From positions 62,001-126,000 of the forward strand of contig NZ_JJMU01000053.1 in the NCBI RefSeq assembly GCF_000757725.1: 64,000 nucleotides of DNA, read 5' to 3'. The notes below the pieces were generated by a model. It was given only the letters and a program-made list of their open reading frames with translations, ran no database searches and was not told the origin of the DNA. Position numbers and translations under genes: made by a program. Shown piece by piece: positions 18,540 to 25,565 of the stretch (position 1 is the stretch's first letter; each line of letters begins with the position of its first letter). The stretch is from Sphingobacterium deserti. Lineage in GTDB: Bacteria > Bacteroidota > Bacteroidia > Sphingobacteriales > Sphingobacteriaceae.

Positions 18540-19364
18540 ATGCCCATACAATGTTTGACATCGATTCGGTTTTCGAGTGAACACGCAGGAAACAGTCTAC
18601 CTGTAGATCCGCGTGTGGCAGCATTTGTAGTGGGCATATACGAGTTTGACCTCGCGGCCTTGGGCAAAGAGGTTGCCCTGTTTAATGATGGCTTGCCGGC
18701 ATTGATAATTCTTCCAAAACCTGACTTAGCAAGCTCATGTCGCATACAAAATAAATGCATTGAGCTGGATTCTATTTGGTTTACAGCGGGTTTGCTCAAT
18801 CAAAGTTATTGGTTGCCACCTGAAACGATTGCTTCCGAAAAGCTGACGATTGTGCGTTTCTTCCCGTCTGCATGGAATGCGCTATTTGGTAAACGAGCGA
18901 TTATCGCACCCTATGTACACAATCTTGCAGATTATCATCCCGACCATTTTTCGATGTTTCAGCAGGTTTACGAAGGACCTGCGCTAGTCACAAATTTAGT
19001 AGACCTTTTGTCGGATTTATTCACCACGGTCTTGATCGATAAGAAGGCATTGACATTTGACCAGCTCGCTATTCACGTATCAACCGAAGATGCGATGGGC
19101 GGAAAAGAACTATCCGTTTTATCCAGGTTTCACCCTAAGTGGGTACAACGACAATTTAAACGCAATCTAGGCCTGAGTCCCTATCAATTTGGACAGCTCC
19201 AACGTTTTATTGCCGCCTATAGGCATCTGGACCAAGAACCCACACTTAACCTACACGGCGTTGCCGATAACTGCGGCTATTACGATGCAAACCATCTTGT
19301 CAAGGATTTTAATAAGTATTTGGGAATATCTCCAAAACAGTATTTTAAAGAACGAGCAGGTTGA
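18540..19364 (+). CDS. AraC-family transcriptional regulator
   Basis: From [11 protein letters not shown] the protein is 274 residues. The first 170 residues form an AraC-type ligand or dimer region without a recognisable signature. The C-terminal 100 residues hold the double helix-turn-helix, including [20 protein letters not shown] and the second helix pair [19 protein letters not shown], ending [13 protein letters not shown]. The CatB-type acetyltransferase starts 5 bases downstream, so this regulator is probably its own controller and that of the acetyltransferase. The longer frame from 18510 runs into the -7 box and is not preferred. Confidence 0.82.
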   Translation: MPIQCLTSIRFSSEHAGNSLPVDPRVAAFVVGIYEFDLAALGKEVALFNDGLPALIILPKPDLASSCRIQNKCIELDSIWFTAGLLNQSYWLPPETIASEKLTIVRFFPSAWNALFGKRAIIAPYVHNLADYHPDHFSMFQQVYEGPALVTNLVDLLSDLFTTVLIDKKALTFDQLAIHVSTEDAMGGKELSVLSRFHPKWVQRQFKRNLGLSPYQFGQLQRFIAAYRHLDQEPTLNLHGVADNCGYYDANHLVKDFNKYLGISPKQYFKERAG

Positions 19365-19369
19365 TAAGC

Positions 19370-20005
19370 ATGGAAAACAACTTTGAGAGCCCTTTTCGCG
19401 GCAAAATTATTGCTGAGCATAACACGAATCCAAACATTATTGCTGGAAAATTCAGCTATTATTCAGGCTATTATCATGGTCATGCTTTTGAAGACTGTGC
19501 ACGTTATCTATTCCCCGATCGGGGTGATGTTGATAAGTTAATTATCGGAAACTACTGTTCTATCGGTACCGGCGTTTCTTTTATTATGGCTGGTAATCAG
19601 GGACATCGCAGCGATTGGATTTCGACCTTTCCATTCCATTTCATGGATGAGGAGGATGGGTTTAAGAATAGCGAGAATGGCTATAAGCCAGCAGGGGATA
19701 CCATCATTGGTAATGATGTGTGGATTGGCGCAGAAGCGATGATTATGCCGGGCATACGCATCGGCGATGGAGCCATAATCGGTAGCCGGGCGCTAATCAC
19801 TAAAGATGTTGCGCCTTATACCATCGTTGCCGGAAATCCAGCTAAAGAAATTCGAAAACGATTTACAATCGAAGAAATTGATAAGTTAATGGAAATCAAA
19901 TGGTGGAATTGGGAAATGGATAAAGTCGCCGCAGCCATGGCCATAATCTGTTCTGCTGATGTGGAGAGCTTATACCTTTTTCATTGTATGTATGATCCTA
20001 TCTAG
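19370..20005 (+). CDS. catB: type B chloramphenicol acetyltransferase-like (CatB/Vat)
   Basis: A 211-residue left-handed beta-helix acetyltransferase. It starts [13 protein letters not shown] and follows CatB closely: [37 protein letters not shown], the catalytic His in [26 protein letters not shown] and [12 protein letters not shown]. CatB enzymes acetylate chloramphenicol; Vat relatives acetylate streptogramins. The gene follows an AraC regulator by 5 bases. The frame could start 9 bases earlier, overlapping the regulator stop, but the family N-terminus begins at MEN. Whether it confers resistance here is unknown. Confidence 0.85.
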   Translation: MENNFESPFRGKIIAEHNTNPNIIAGKFSYYSGYYHGHAFEDCARYLFPDRGDVDKLIIGNYCSIGTGVSFIMAGNQGHRSDWISTFPFHFMDEEDGFKNSENGYKPAGDTIIGNDVWIGAEAMIMPGIRIGDGAIIGSRALITKDVAPYTIVAGNPAKEIRKRFTIEEIDKLMEIKWWNWEMDKVAAAMAIICSADVESLYLFHCMYDPI

Positions 20006-20097
20006 CAGATCAACCTTATCCAATTTGAAGTCGAAATACCATTATCAATGATGATTCCTAAGGCAACAGGTTTCGCCATTAAAGAGACTTTAAAAAT

Positions 20098-20196
20098 TTA
20101 TTTCTTTAGTGAATTTTCAATCCATTCGATCAGTTTTTCATTACCCATGTAAGCCCCAATACTTTTGTAGGAAGATTGCTTCCTAACCGTGTTCAT
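20098..20196 (-). pseudogene. possible C-terminal scrap of a TlpA-like thioredoxin
   Basis: A 32-codon frame ends in YMGNEKLIEWIENSLKK. Its tail resembles the last helix of the thioredoxin genes in this locus (for example GEVLRWLDEHL and IDELKDFLK). It lies downstream of the glycosyltransferase gene in the same orientation. No thioredoxin active site remains, so if the reading is right this is a remnant, not a gene. Confidence 0.3.
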
Positions 20197-20321
20197 CCGT
20201 ATAAAATTTGATGTTTATATGTTCAATTTTATGTTAGAGGATCGAAAAGTTGGCAGCGACTGTCTTTGTCGGTAATACGCTAGTTTTACCCCAGATTTCT
20301 AAGCTTATCATTTACTTATTC

Positions 20322-20416
20322 TAGTTTATTGGAGTTTAGTATAACTAATCCATTAGGGGTCTGTTAAACTTTATGCGGTTTAACTTATGCTGCTATAGCG
20401 GTTAATCTTAGACCCC
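20322..20416 (-). pseudogene. decayed copy of a TlpA-like C-terminal segment
   Basis: The bases here align with 23485-23577, inside the truncated thioredoxin pseudogene. Shared blocks include agtttatt-gagttta, tccatt-ggggtct, ttatgcggt and aacttat, with small indels; roughly three quarters match by eye. On the minus strand the intact counterpart encodes about PHKVLIDPNGVVILNSNK. The copy here has frame-breaking indels, so it is a fossil of a duplicated thioredoxin gene. The rest of 20006-20502 shows no coding frame I trust. Confidence 0.55.
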
Positions 20417-20502
20417 CTATGACACTTGTTCCATTTTCTTTCTAAGTTCAAATTTTAATAACAACTTCGTTGTCAAAAACTTGTATCTCGTTGCAAATAC
20501 AT

Positions 20503-21837
20503 TTACTTAGGACAGTATCTCTTGTGAACCGAACGTATGCGATTTAACTTTAGTTCACATTTCGAAAACCAAGATTGGTAGTTGGCTGTATTAACGCCTG
20601 CAATTGGAATATCCGAATAACCAAAATCTTTTTGCGTAGATATGAAAGGGTGTATAACGTATTTATTTGCGGTTATTTCGGACCACTTGATATCCACTGC
20701 ATCCGTGTCTTCAAAATCTACTGTGAGGATATCATCGAAAAGGTTGCTGTATACAATCGTAAACTGTGCACCTAAAAAAGTATCTACCCAGCAAAGATCG
20801 GGACTTACTACAATGGCCTGTAAGGTATTACTAATTCCTCCCAATATAAGATCAGCGCCTAAGTGAGCTCCTTGAATAATTGCGCGGAACAACGTTTCTT
20901 TGGAATAATCTTCTGAAAAGGTATGGTCGTCTTCGCAAATGATGACGATATCTTCATCCATATCTTTTGCATGTTGAACAGCCTTTCTGATACTGCTCCA
21001 AAGCCCCAACGAACCACGCTCACTTTGACATGCTTCGATAATATTTAGATCAAACTCACTTTTACCTTCGAATTGGCTTTTGATATGCTTTAACCTATCA
21101 ATCCGTTTAGGAAGGTTGATTGCATAGGTTGTTATCATTAAGCTTTCGTAGTCACTAACCTGTAATTCGACCTTTTCAAGCTTACTTACGCGTGAATAGA
21201 TCTGATCCAACCCCGCTAGGCGATTTATTATATCAATATATAACTTACTTACAACGCCCTGCTTATTGTTCATAGCATTTACATCCGAGTAGCCAAAATC
21301 GTGTTGTACGGAAATTATCGAGTTTGTCGTAAAAATTCGATCGGAGATGTCGGAGATGACATGGTCTATGTGCTCGTGTTTGCGAAAAGGATAATTGTAC
21401 AATTTCTTATAAAAGCGCTTAAAAACAATTAGAAACTGTGCTCCGGTAAATGCGTTGAGCCAAGATAGATTCTCGTCCACTCTAACACCATAGTCAAACC
21501 AACTCGGTCCACCTACTAAGACGTCGGCCTCAAGCAAATCACATCGATCAATCAGCTTAATTAATGTTAAGTAGTCATAATCTGATGTAAAGTGATGATC
21601 GTCTTCGCAAATGAGGACAAATTCTTCATCACTAATTAATGCTCGCGCCATAATCGACAAAACAGTTTGAGATAAACCAAAACCGCCAATGTGATCTTCA
21701 ATGGCAGGAATGACCGTGACGCTAAACTCATCTTTATCATTAAACTCTCTTAATACGTGAGTTTTTCGATCAGGCCTTCGTTCGAGATTGATGATAAAGG
21801 TTGGTATTTTTAATGGAGTTAGGCTCATAGCAAACAA
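20503..21837 (-). CDS. tandem GT25-type glycosyltransferase
   Basis: The 444-residue cytoplasmic protein has two similar halves. Each begins with an INLxxRxDR motif (FIINLERRPDR at 14-24; YAINLPKRIDR at 238-248) and has an EDDH motif (EDDHHF at 78-83; EDDHTF at 302-307), then GG, GAQF and FGYSD blocks. These are hallmarks of glycosyltransferase family 25, where the acidic motif binds the metal and nucleotide sugar. Single-domain GT25 proteins are normal, so a fused duplicate is unusual. It lies 65 bases downstream of a thioredoxin gene and probably ends the leftward peptide operon, so it may glycosylate the exported peptides (inference). Met4 is an alternative start. Confidence 0.72.
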   Translation of the reverse strand: MFAMSLTPLKIPTFIINLERRPDRKTHVLREFNDKDEFSVTVIPAIEDHIGGFGLSQTVLSIMARALISDEEFVLICEDDHHFTSDYDYLTLIKLIDRCDLLEADVLVGGPSWFDYGVRVDENLSWLNAFTGAQFLIVFKRFYKKLYNYPFRKHEHIDHVISDISDRIFTTNSIISVQHDFGYSDVNAMNNKQGVVSKLYIDIINRLAGLDQIYSRVSKLEKVELQVSDYESLMITTYAINLPKRIDRLKHIKSQFEGKSEFDLNIIEACQSERGSLGLWSSIRKAVQHAKDMDEDIVIICEDDHTFSEDYSKETLFRAIIQGAHLGADLILGGISNTLQAIVVSPDLCWVDTFLGAQFTIVYSNLFDDILTVDFEDTDAVDIKWSEITANKYVIHPFISTQKDFGYSDIPIAGVNTANYQSWFSKCELKLNRIRSVHKRYCPK

Positions 21838-21902
21838 ATTAGATCTGTGAATGTTAAATAGTATAATAGGTTCGTGTCAGTTCATACAATCAGGAAACAA
21901 TG

Positions 21903-23099
21903 TTATTTCAAAAAATCCTTTAGTTCATCGATTGAAGCATTTATTTTTACGATACGACCATCTTCACCAAGTAAATAATTCAACGGGATCGTTGGAATAA
22001 AAAAATCGGACAATTGAGGCCCTTGCGGTGAAGACCAAACCTCGACCCAAGGGTATCTGTGCTCCCCTATTGCCCTTAGCCAGGCGTCTCGTTCCTTATC
22101 AATAGAAATTGTCAGAACCTCAAACCGCTTTCTATCCATGGAAGGGTAGTAGTCTCTTATTTCGTTCATTTTTTGAATACACGGGCCGCACCAGGAAGCC
22201 CAAAAGTCAACTAAAAGGTACTCGCTATGCTTAAGTTTTTCCGAAACGGAATGTACGATGCCAGAAGTATCTTCCAAGCTGATATTTGGAAAAAGATCGC
22301 CGACCTTATGTTTGCCCATGGAGTTCACAGTTCGGATGTATTGATTGACTACCGGGTTCCGCAGCATATCGTTCGAGAAATGGGTCGCACCAGAAACTAT
22401 CTCATGTTTGTGTTCGATCATATCATCCAAATTTTCCCGGGTTATGCTATAGCTATCCAAAGCTAGCGCGCTAGCATAGGAGCCGGGGTAAAGACGTACG
22501 TACTTCAGAAACATCTGTTCCGGATACGCTCTGTACATTTTGCTGTACGCATCGATGAGTACCGCTTTTTTTTCTCGTCCCAGCAAAGAATCTATTTGCC
22601 TGTTTAGCTTCTTTTTGTGCTCACTGCTGTATTCTTCCAGCGGTTTATTACCCAATTTTGTATCGTAAATCTGGTAGAGATCCTCTTGATAGCGGGAGGC
22701 GTTCTGTCGATCATGAGTGAAGCGTTGTAAAATCTCTTCCTGCCAAGATCCTGATATAAGGCTTTTAGTCAAGTCATTAGATGCTACAAATACGGAGACT
22801 GGTGCCGTGTCTACAAAAAATGAGATAACAGATTTCCTATTTGCCAATACCAATTCCCGTGGATAGGCTATATGTCCTTTAAAATTGAAACTACCATCTT
22901 TATTTGTTGGAATTTTTATCTTACTAAATTTTTCACCGGAGGTATTGGGATGATCTGAAAGGAATAGTGTATCTAAGGGCTCTTCTATACCATAAAAAAA
23001 AATGGTTACGTTAATTTCCAATGAATCTTGTGCATAGCTTGGCGAACAGATCAAACTGAAAACCGCTAAAAAAAATGTAAATTGGCTGAGTATTTTCAT
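21903..23099 (-). CDS. TlpA-like thiol-disulfide oxidoreductase
   Basis: A 398-residue secreted protein: MKILSQFTFFLAVFSLICS with cleavage near SYAQD; then a beta-rich region like DUF4369 (about 27-130) and a helical middle; then a thioredoxin-fold domain with LVDFWASWCGPCIQKM, whose WCGPC is the redox site, and a cis-Pro segment IPLNYLLGEDGRIV. It is expected in the periplasm. It follows cysteine-rich precursor 1 with a hairpin between them, mirroring the second precursor-thioredoxin pair upstream. It probably reduces or isomerises the peptide disulfides. Confidence 0.82.
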   Translation of the reverse strand: MKILSQFTFFLAVFSLICSPSYAQDSLEINVTIFFYGIEEPLDTLFLSDHPNTSGEKFSKIKIPTNKDGSFNFKGHIAYPRELVLANRKSVISFFVDTAPVSVFVASNDLTKSLISGSWQEEILQRFTHDRQNASRYQEDLYQIYDTKLGNKPLEEYSSEHKKKLNRQIDSLLGREKKAVLIDAYSKMYRAYPEQMFLKYVRLYPGSYASALALDSYSITRENLDDMIEHKHEIVSGATHFSNDMLRNPVVNQYIRTVNSMGKHKVGDLFPNISLEDTSGIVHSVSEKLKHSEYLLVDFWASWCGPCIQKMNEIRDYYPSMDRKRFEVLTISIDKERDAWLRAIGEHRYPWVEVWSSPQGPQLSDFFIPTIPLNYLLGEDGRIVKINASIDELKDFLK

Positions 23100-23120
23100 G
23101 CGAAAAGTTTTAAAATTTTT

Positions 23121-23154
23121 AGAGAGAGGTTATTGATTTATTTTACCTCTCTCT
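23121..23154 (-). promoter_or_regulatory. hairpin between precursor 1 and its thioredoxin gene
   Basis: agagagaggt at 23121-23130 and acctctctct at 23145-23154 form a perfect 10-bp stem with a 14-base loop, 25 bases after the precursor 1 stop. It could protect or partly terminate the precursor message. The matching position has a longer hairpin in the other module. Confidence 0.5.
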
Positions 23155-23179
23155 TGCAGCTATCGTTGTCGAGCCACCG

Positions 23180-23429
23180 TTAGCAGTTCTTTCTTATGGG
23201 GTTTTCCCCTGTACATTCGCAATTTACGGAAGTAGATGTACTCGAACAGCTACCGCCGTTAGGGCAACCACAATCTATTGTCTTCGGTGTAGTTCCTTCA
23301 GGAACTATACAGCTAACCGCAGCAACACATGAGAAAGCCTCGCTTCCTCCGCTACCGGTCGATCCTCCTAAGATATGCTTTAGCTGCTCTCTTGACAATC
23401 TCTAAAATCCGAAACTCTAAGGAATTCAT
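23180..23429 (-). CDS. cysteine-rich double-glycine peptide precursor 1 (leader frameshifted)
   Basis: Frame 23180-23398 encodes LSREQLKHILGG followed by a 60-residue core with eight Cys (core positions 12, 18, 31, 33, 39, 48, 50, 60). The leader end matches KLSREQLKDVLGG of precursor 2. In-frame there is no ATG, only a TTG at 23396-23398 preceded by a stop. An ATG at 23427-23429 encodes MNSLEFRILE in a different frame and would join exactly before LSREQ if two bases were restored (GAGA--TTG against GAGAAATTA in precursor 2). So the gene is broken, uses TTG to make a short leader, or has a sequence error. The core looks EGF-like (CPNGGSC ... CEC). The C39 exporter is the expected processor. 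Confidence 0.65.
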
Positions 23430-23442
23430 ATGATTTGGATAT

Positions 23443-23853
23443 TTACATCAATCCAATTTCCTGTAGTTTATTTTTTACGTCGTCCAGTTTATTTGAGTTT
23501 AATATGACCACTCCATTGGGGTCTATTAAGACCTTATGCGGTAAACTTATTGCCTTGTTGCGGTCAATCATAGAGCCTTTGTTGCCTTGAAGATCGCTAA
23601 TATTTAACCAAGGAATGGTATGCTCTTTTATACTTCTTTTCCATAAATAATCCTTGGTATCGAATGAAACGCCCACAAAAGTTATTTTCTTTTTGTCAAG
23701 CGAGCTATACACCTTTCTTAACTCTGGGAGCTCCACCAAACATGGCACACACCAACTAGCCCAAAAGTCTAACAGAATATACTTCCCGATGAGATCTGAA
23801 CCTGTAGCTCACGATGTCGATAGCTCTAAAGAAATTTTAAGAATATGCTTCAT
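23443..23853 (-). pseudogene. truncated TlpA-like thioredoxin pseudogene
   Basis: A thioredoxin C-terminal domain is intact from SDLIGKYILLDFWASWCVPC through ITFVGVSFDTKD and KVLIDPNGVVILN to the stop at 23443. Upstream in the same frame is an in-frame TGA after MKHILKISLELSTS (ATG at 23851-23853). The full-length relatives either side are about 400 residues with a signal peptide and an N-terminal domain; both are missing here. A GTG at the VPC codon gives an open frame but would lose half the active site. It lies between the two precursor-thioredoxin modules and looks like the ruin of a third. Confidence 0.7.
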
Positions 23854-23886
23854 CACATACAATACATAAATTATATTTTGCTCTTG

Positions 23887-25113
23887 TTACAAACTTCCTA
23901 AATGTTCATCCAACCATCTCAGCACTTCTCCGCCCTCATCGACATTATTACTGATGACTTGAATAATACCATCTTTGTCAATAATTAGGTAATAAGGGAT
24001 TCCGTTGATTTCATATCTTTTTCTCAAATTGTTCGCTGTTATTCCCTTTCCTTTTTCCGGATTTACCAATTCGCTACTTAAGGCATGAGTCCACATAAAA
24101 AGCTCGTCATCGCGAATAGCTTTTTTCCATAGCTCGGGCTTATCGTCGAGTGATATACTGATAATCTCAAGGTCAGTAGTATTATATTTACGGTATAGAT
24201 TTTTAAGACCAGAGGATTGCTGCCGGCATGGCACGCACCAACTAGCCCAAAAATCTAGAAGAACAACTTTTTTATTTTTTAAATCCGATAGATGCAGAAT
24301 CCGACCATCAACACTCTTAAAGGTTATGTCTTCAGCCAACTGCCCAATTTTTAGTGTTCTTGAATCCTGAATACTTTCTAAGAACCGCTGCCCGCCCTTG
24401 CTAAGCTGGATTTCGGCATCCAAGCCACTATACACGGAAAGTAATATCTGATGATCAAAAACCCCCGCAGGAACAAGGCTTCTCAAAAGAAATATGCTAG
24501 CAAAGGAGGATGGATTTTCAACAGCGAAATTCTTATCTTTTAGATACATCTTGTGTAACTGTTTGTAAGATTCTTCATTCACAATGTTCATCTCATTATC
24601 CAGTCTTTTACGGATAATTGAATCTTGGGTTTCCAGCTGTTTCGCCAAATCCTCCCGACGTTTGTTTAATGAATCTATTGCTACTATCTGTTCTTGCTTT
24701 TGTTGCTGTAACGCGAGCATTTGAAGGTTAAGACCAGACCCTTCTACACGAATCTTTTGAAAGTTTTCATGATCAAGATTTACAACCATTTCTGTGGGCT
24801 CAAGATAGATGGTTCCTACCAATGGACCATTATAATCAACAACAAATGTACCCTTTTTCCCATTTACAAGATACCCAACGACCGGCTCATCTAAACTTCC
24901 GGAAAAAGAAAACTTACCATTATTCACCTCGGTTATATGTTGAATTTCCTTATCTTCTGGATTCCAATAGCGAAGCATTACTTTTACTCCATCTTTTTCA
25001 GCAACATACCCAGAGATTGTGAATTTTGGAGAATTACCTTGTGCAAATACTTCCAAAAACAGGAAATAACATAGCGACGTAATAAACGCGTAACAATAAT
25101 TTTTTCTGTTCAT
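23887..25113 (-). CDS. TlpA-like thioredoxin with DUF4369-like N-terminus
   Basis: 408 residues with signal peptide (YAFITSLCYFLFLEVFAQG), a DUF4369-type beta domain (FTISGYVAEKDGVKVMLRY to about residue 125), a charged helical coiled-coil-like linker rich in Gln/Lys/Glu (about 130-190), and a C-terminal thioredoxin domain with VLLDFWASWCVPCRQQ (active site WCVPC) and IPYYLIIDKDGI holding the cis-Pro. It should be periplasmic or lipoprotein-like. It follows precursor 2 after a 21-bp hairpin and probably acts on disulfides of the exported peptide. Confidence 0.85.
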   Translation of the reverse strand: MNRKNYCYAFITSLCYFLFLEVFAQGNSPKFTISGYVAEKDGVKVMLRYWNPEDKEIQHITEVNNGKFSFSGSLDEPVVGYLVNGKKGTFVVDYNGPLVGTIYLEPTEMVVNLDHENFQKIRVEGSGLNLQMLALQQQKQEQIVAIDSLNKRREDLAKQLETQDSIIRKRLDNEMNIVNEESYKQLHKMYLKDKNFAVENPSSFASIFLLRSLVPAGVFDHQILLSVYSGLDAEIQLSKGGQRFLESIQDSRTLKIGQLAEDITFKSVDGRILHLSDLKNKKVVLLDFWASWCVPCRQQSSGLKNLYRKYNTTDLEIISISLDDKPELWKKAIRDDELFMWTHALSSELVNPEKGKGITANNLRKRYEINGIPYYLIIDKDGIIQVISNNVDEGGEVLRWLDEHLGSL

Positions 25114-25130
25114 AATTTCAATTTTGAACT

Positions 25131-25183
25131 ACAACATCTACTTTTTAAGGATAGGTAAGCTGTCCTTAAAAAGTAGATGTTGT
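25131..25183 (-). promoter_or_regulatory. 21-bp hairpin after precursor 2
   Basis: Arms at 25131-25151 and 25163-25183 are perfectly complementary over 21 bases around an 11-base loop. It lies 19 bases after the precursor 2 stop and 17 bases before the thioredoxin start. In peptide operons such a stem often gives an abundant short precursor mRNA with limited read-through; that role is inferred. Confidence 0.6.
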
Positions 25184-25202
25184 TGCTTGTTAACGGTTAG
25201 TA

Positions 25203-25439
25203 TTATCCATTTACGCTTGTAACACAAGTTCCCCAACCAACAGATTCGCCACCTACACGATAACATATCGTACAGTTTCCCCAACAAGCTAATTCAGAAA
25301 CAACGGGCCCCATTTTACAACTTTGCGAGCAAGTGGGGCTACCACTTCCCAAGTTACCTCCCAGCACATCTTTCAGTTGCTCTCTTGATAATTTCTCCAC
25401 CTCCTTGAGATTAAGATTCTTTAATGAAATTTTTTGCAT
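25203..25439 (-). CDS. cysteine-rich double-glycine peptide precursor 2
   Basis: A 78-residue precursor. The leader (residues 1-28) reads MQKISLKNLNLKEVEKLSRE then QLKDVLGG, an amphipathic helix ending in GG, the cleavage signal of C39 peptidase exporters. The 50-residue core has six Cys at core positions 9, 13, 24, 28, 31 and 44, giving CX3C-X10-CX3C-X2-C-X12-C, plus Gly and Trp. The peptide is expected to be exported by the C39 ABC protein encoded at 29.0-31.2 kb and oxidised to three disulfides. Its activity is unknown; bacteriocin is the most likely guess. The leader end is nearly identical to that of precursor 1. Confidence 0.8.
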   Translation of the reverse strand: MQKISLKNLNLKEVEKLSREQLKDVLGGNLGSGSPTCSQSCKMGPVVSELACWGNCTICYRVGGESVGWGTCVTSVNG

Positions 25440-25521
25440 AATTTTGCACTATTAATTACATATTGATGTTCACTCACTCCTGAACATCTTTGGAGGGTCT
25501 TTTACAGGGAGCCTTCTGTGT

Positions 25522-25556
25522 GCCCAAGATCGTTTGCAACCGGCTTGGGCTTTTTT
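25522..25556 (+). terminator. terminator-like hairpin facing right
   Basis: gcccaag at 25522-25528 pairs with cttgggc at 25544-25550 and six T follow (25551-25556) on the plus strand. No rightward gene precedes it. It lies just after the leftward VKOR-fusion stop, within a 126-base gap that also has other weak pairings, so it may instead be part of the structured leader of precursor 2 or block antisense transcription. Confidence 0.45.
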
Positions 25557-25565
25557 ATAGAGTCT

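Noticed and set aside
20006..20502. insertion-sequence remnant
   Set aside because: No terminal inverted repeats or transposase frame; the homology found is to the local thioredoxin pseudogene.
23196..23405. rightward ORF opposite precursor 1
   Set aside because: It is the antisense of the cysteine-rich precursor and has no independent support.
25522..25556. tRNA or small RNA gene near the rightward hairpin
   Set aside because: The structure is a single terminator-like stem; no cloverleaf or promoter was found.
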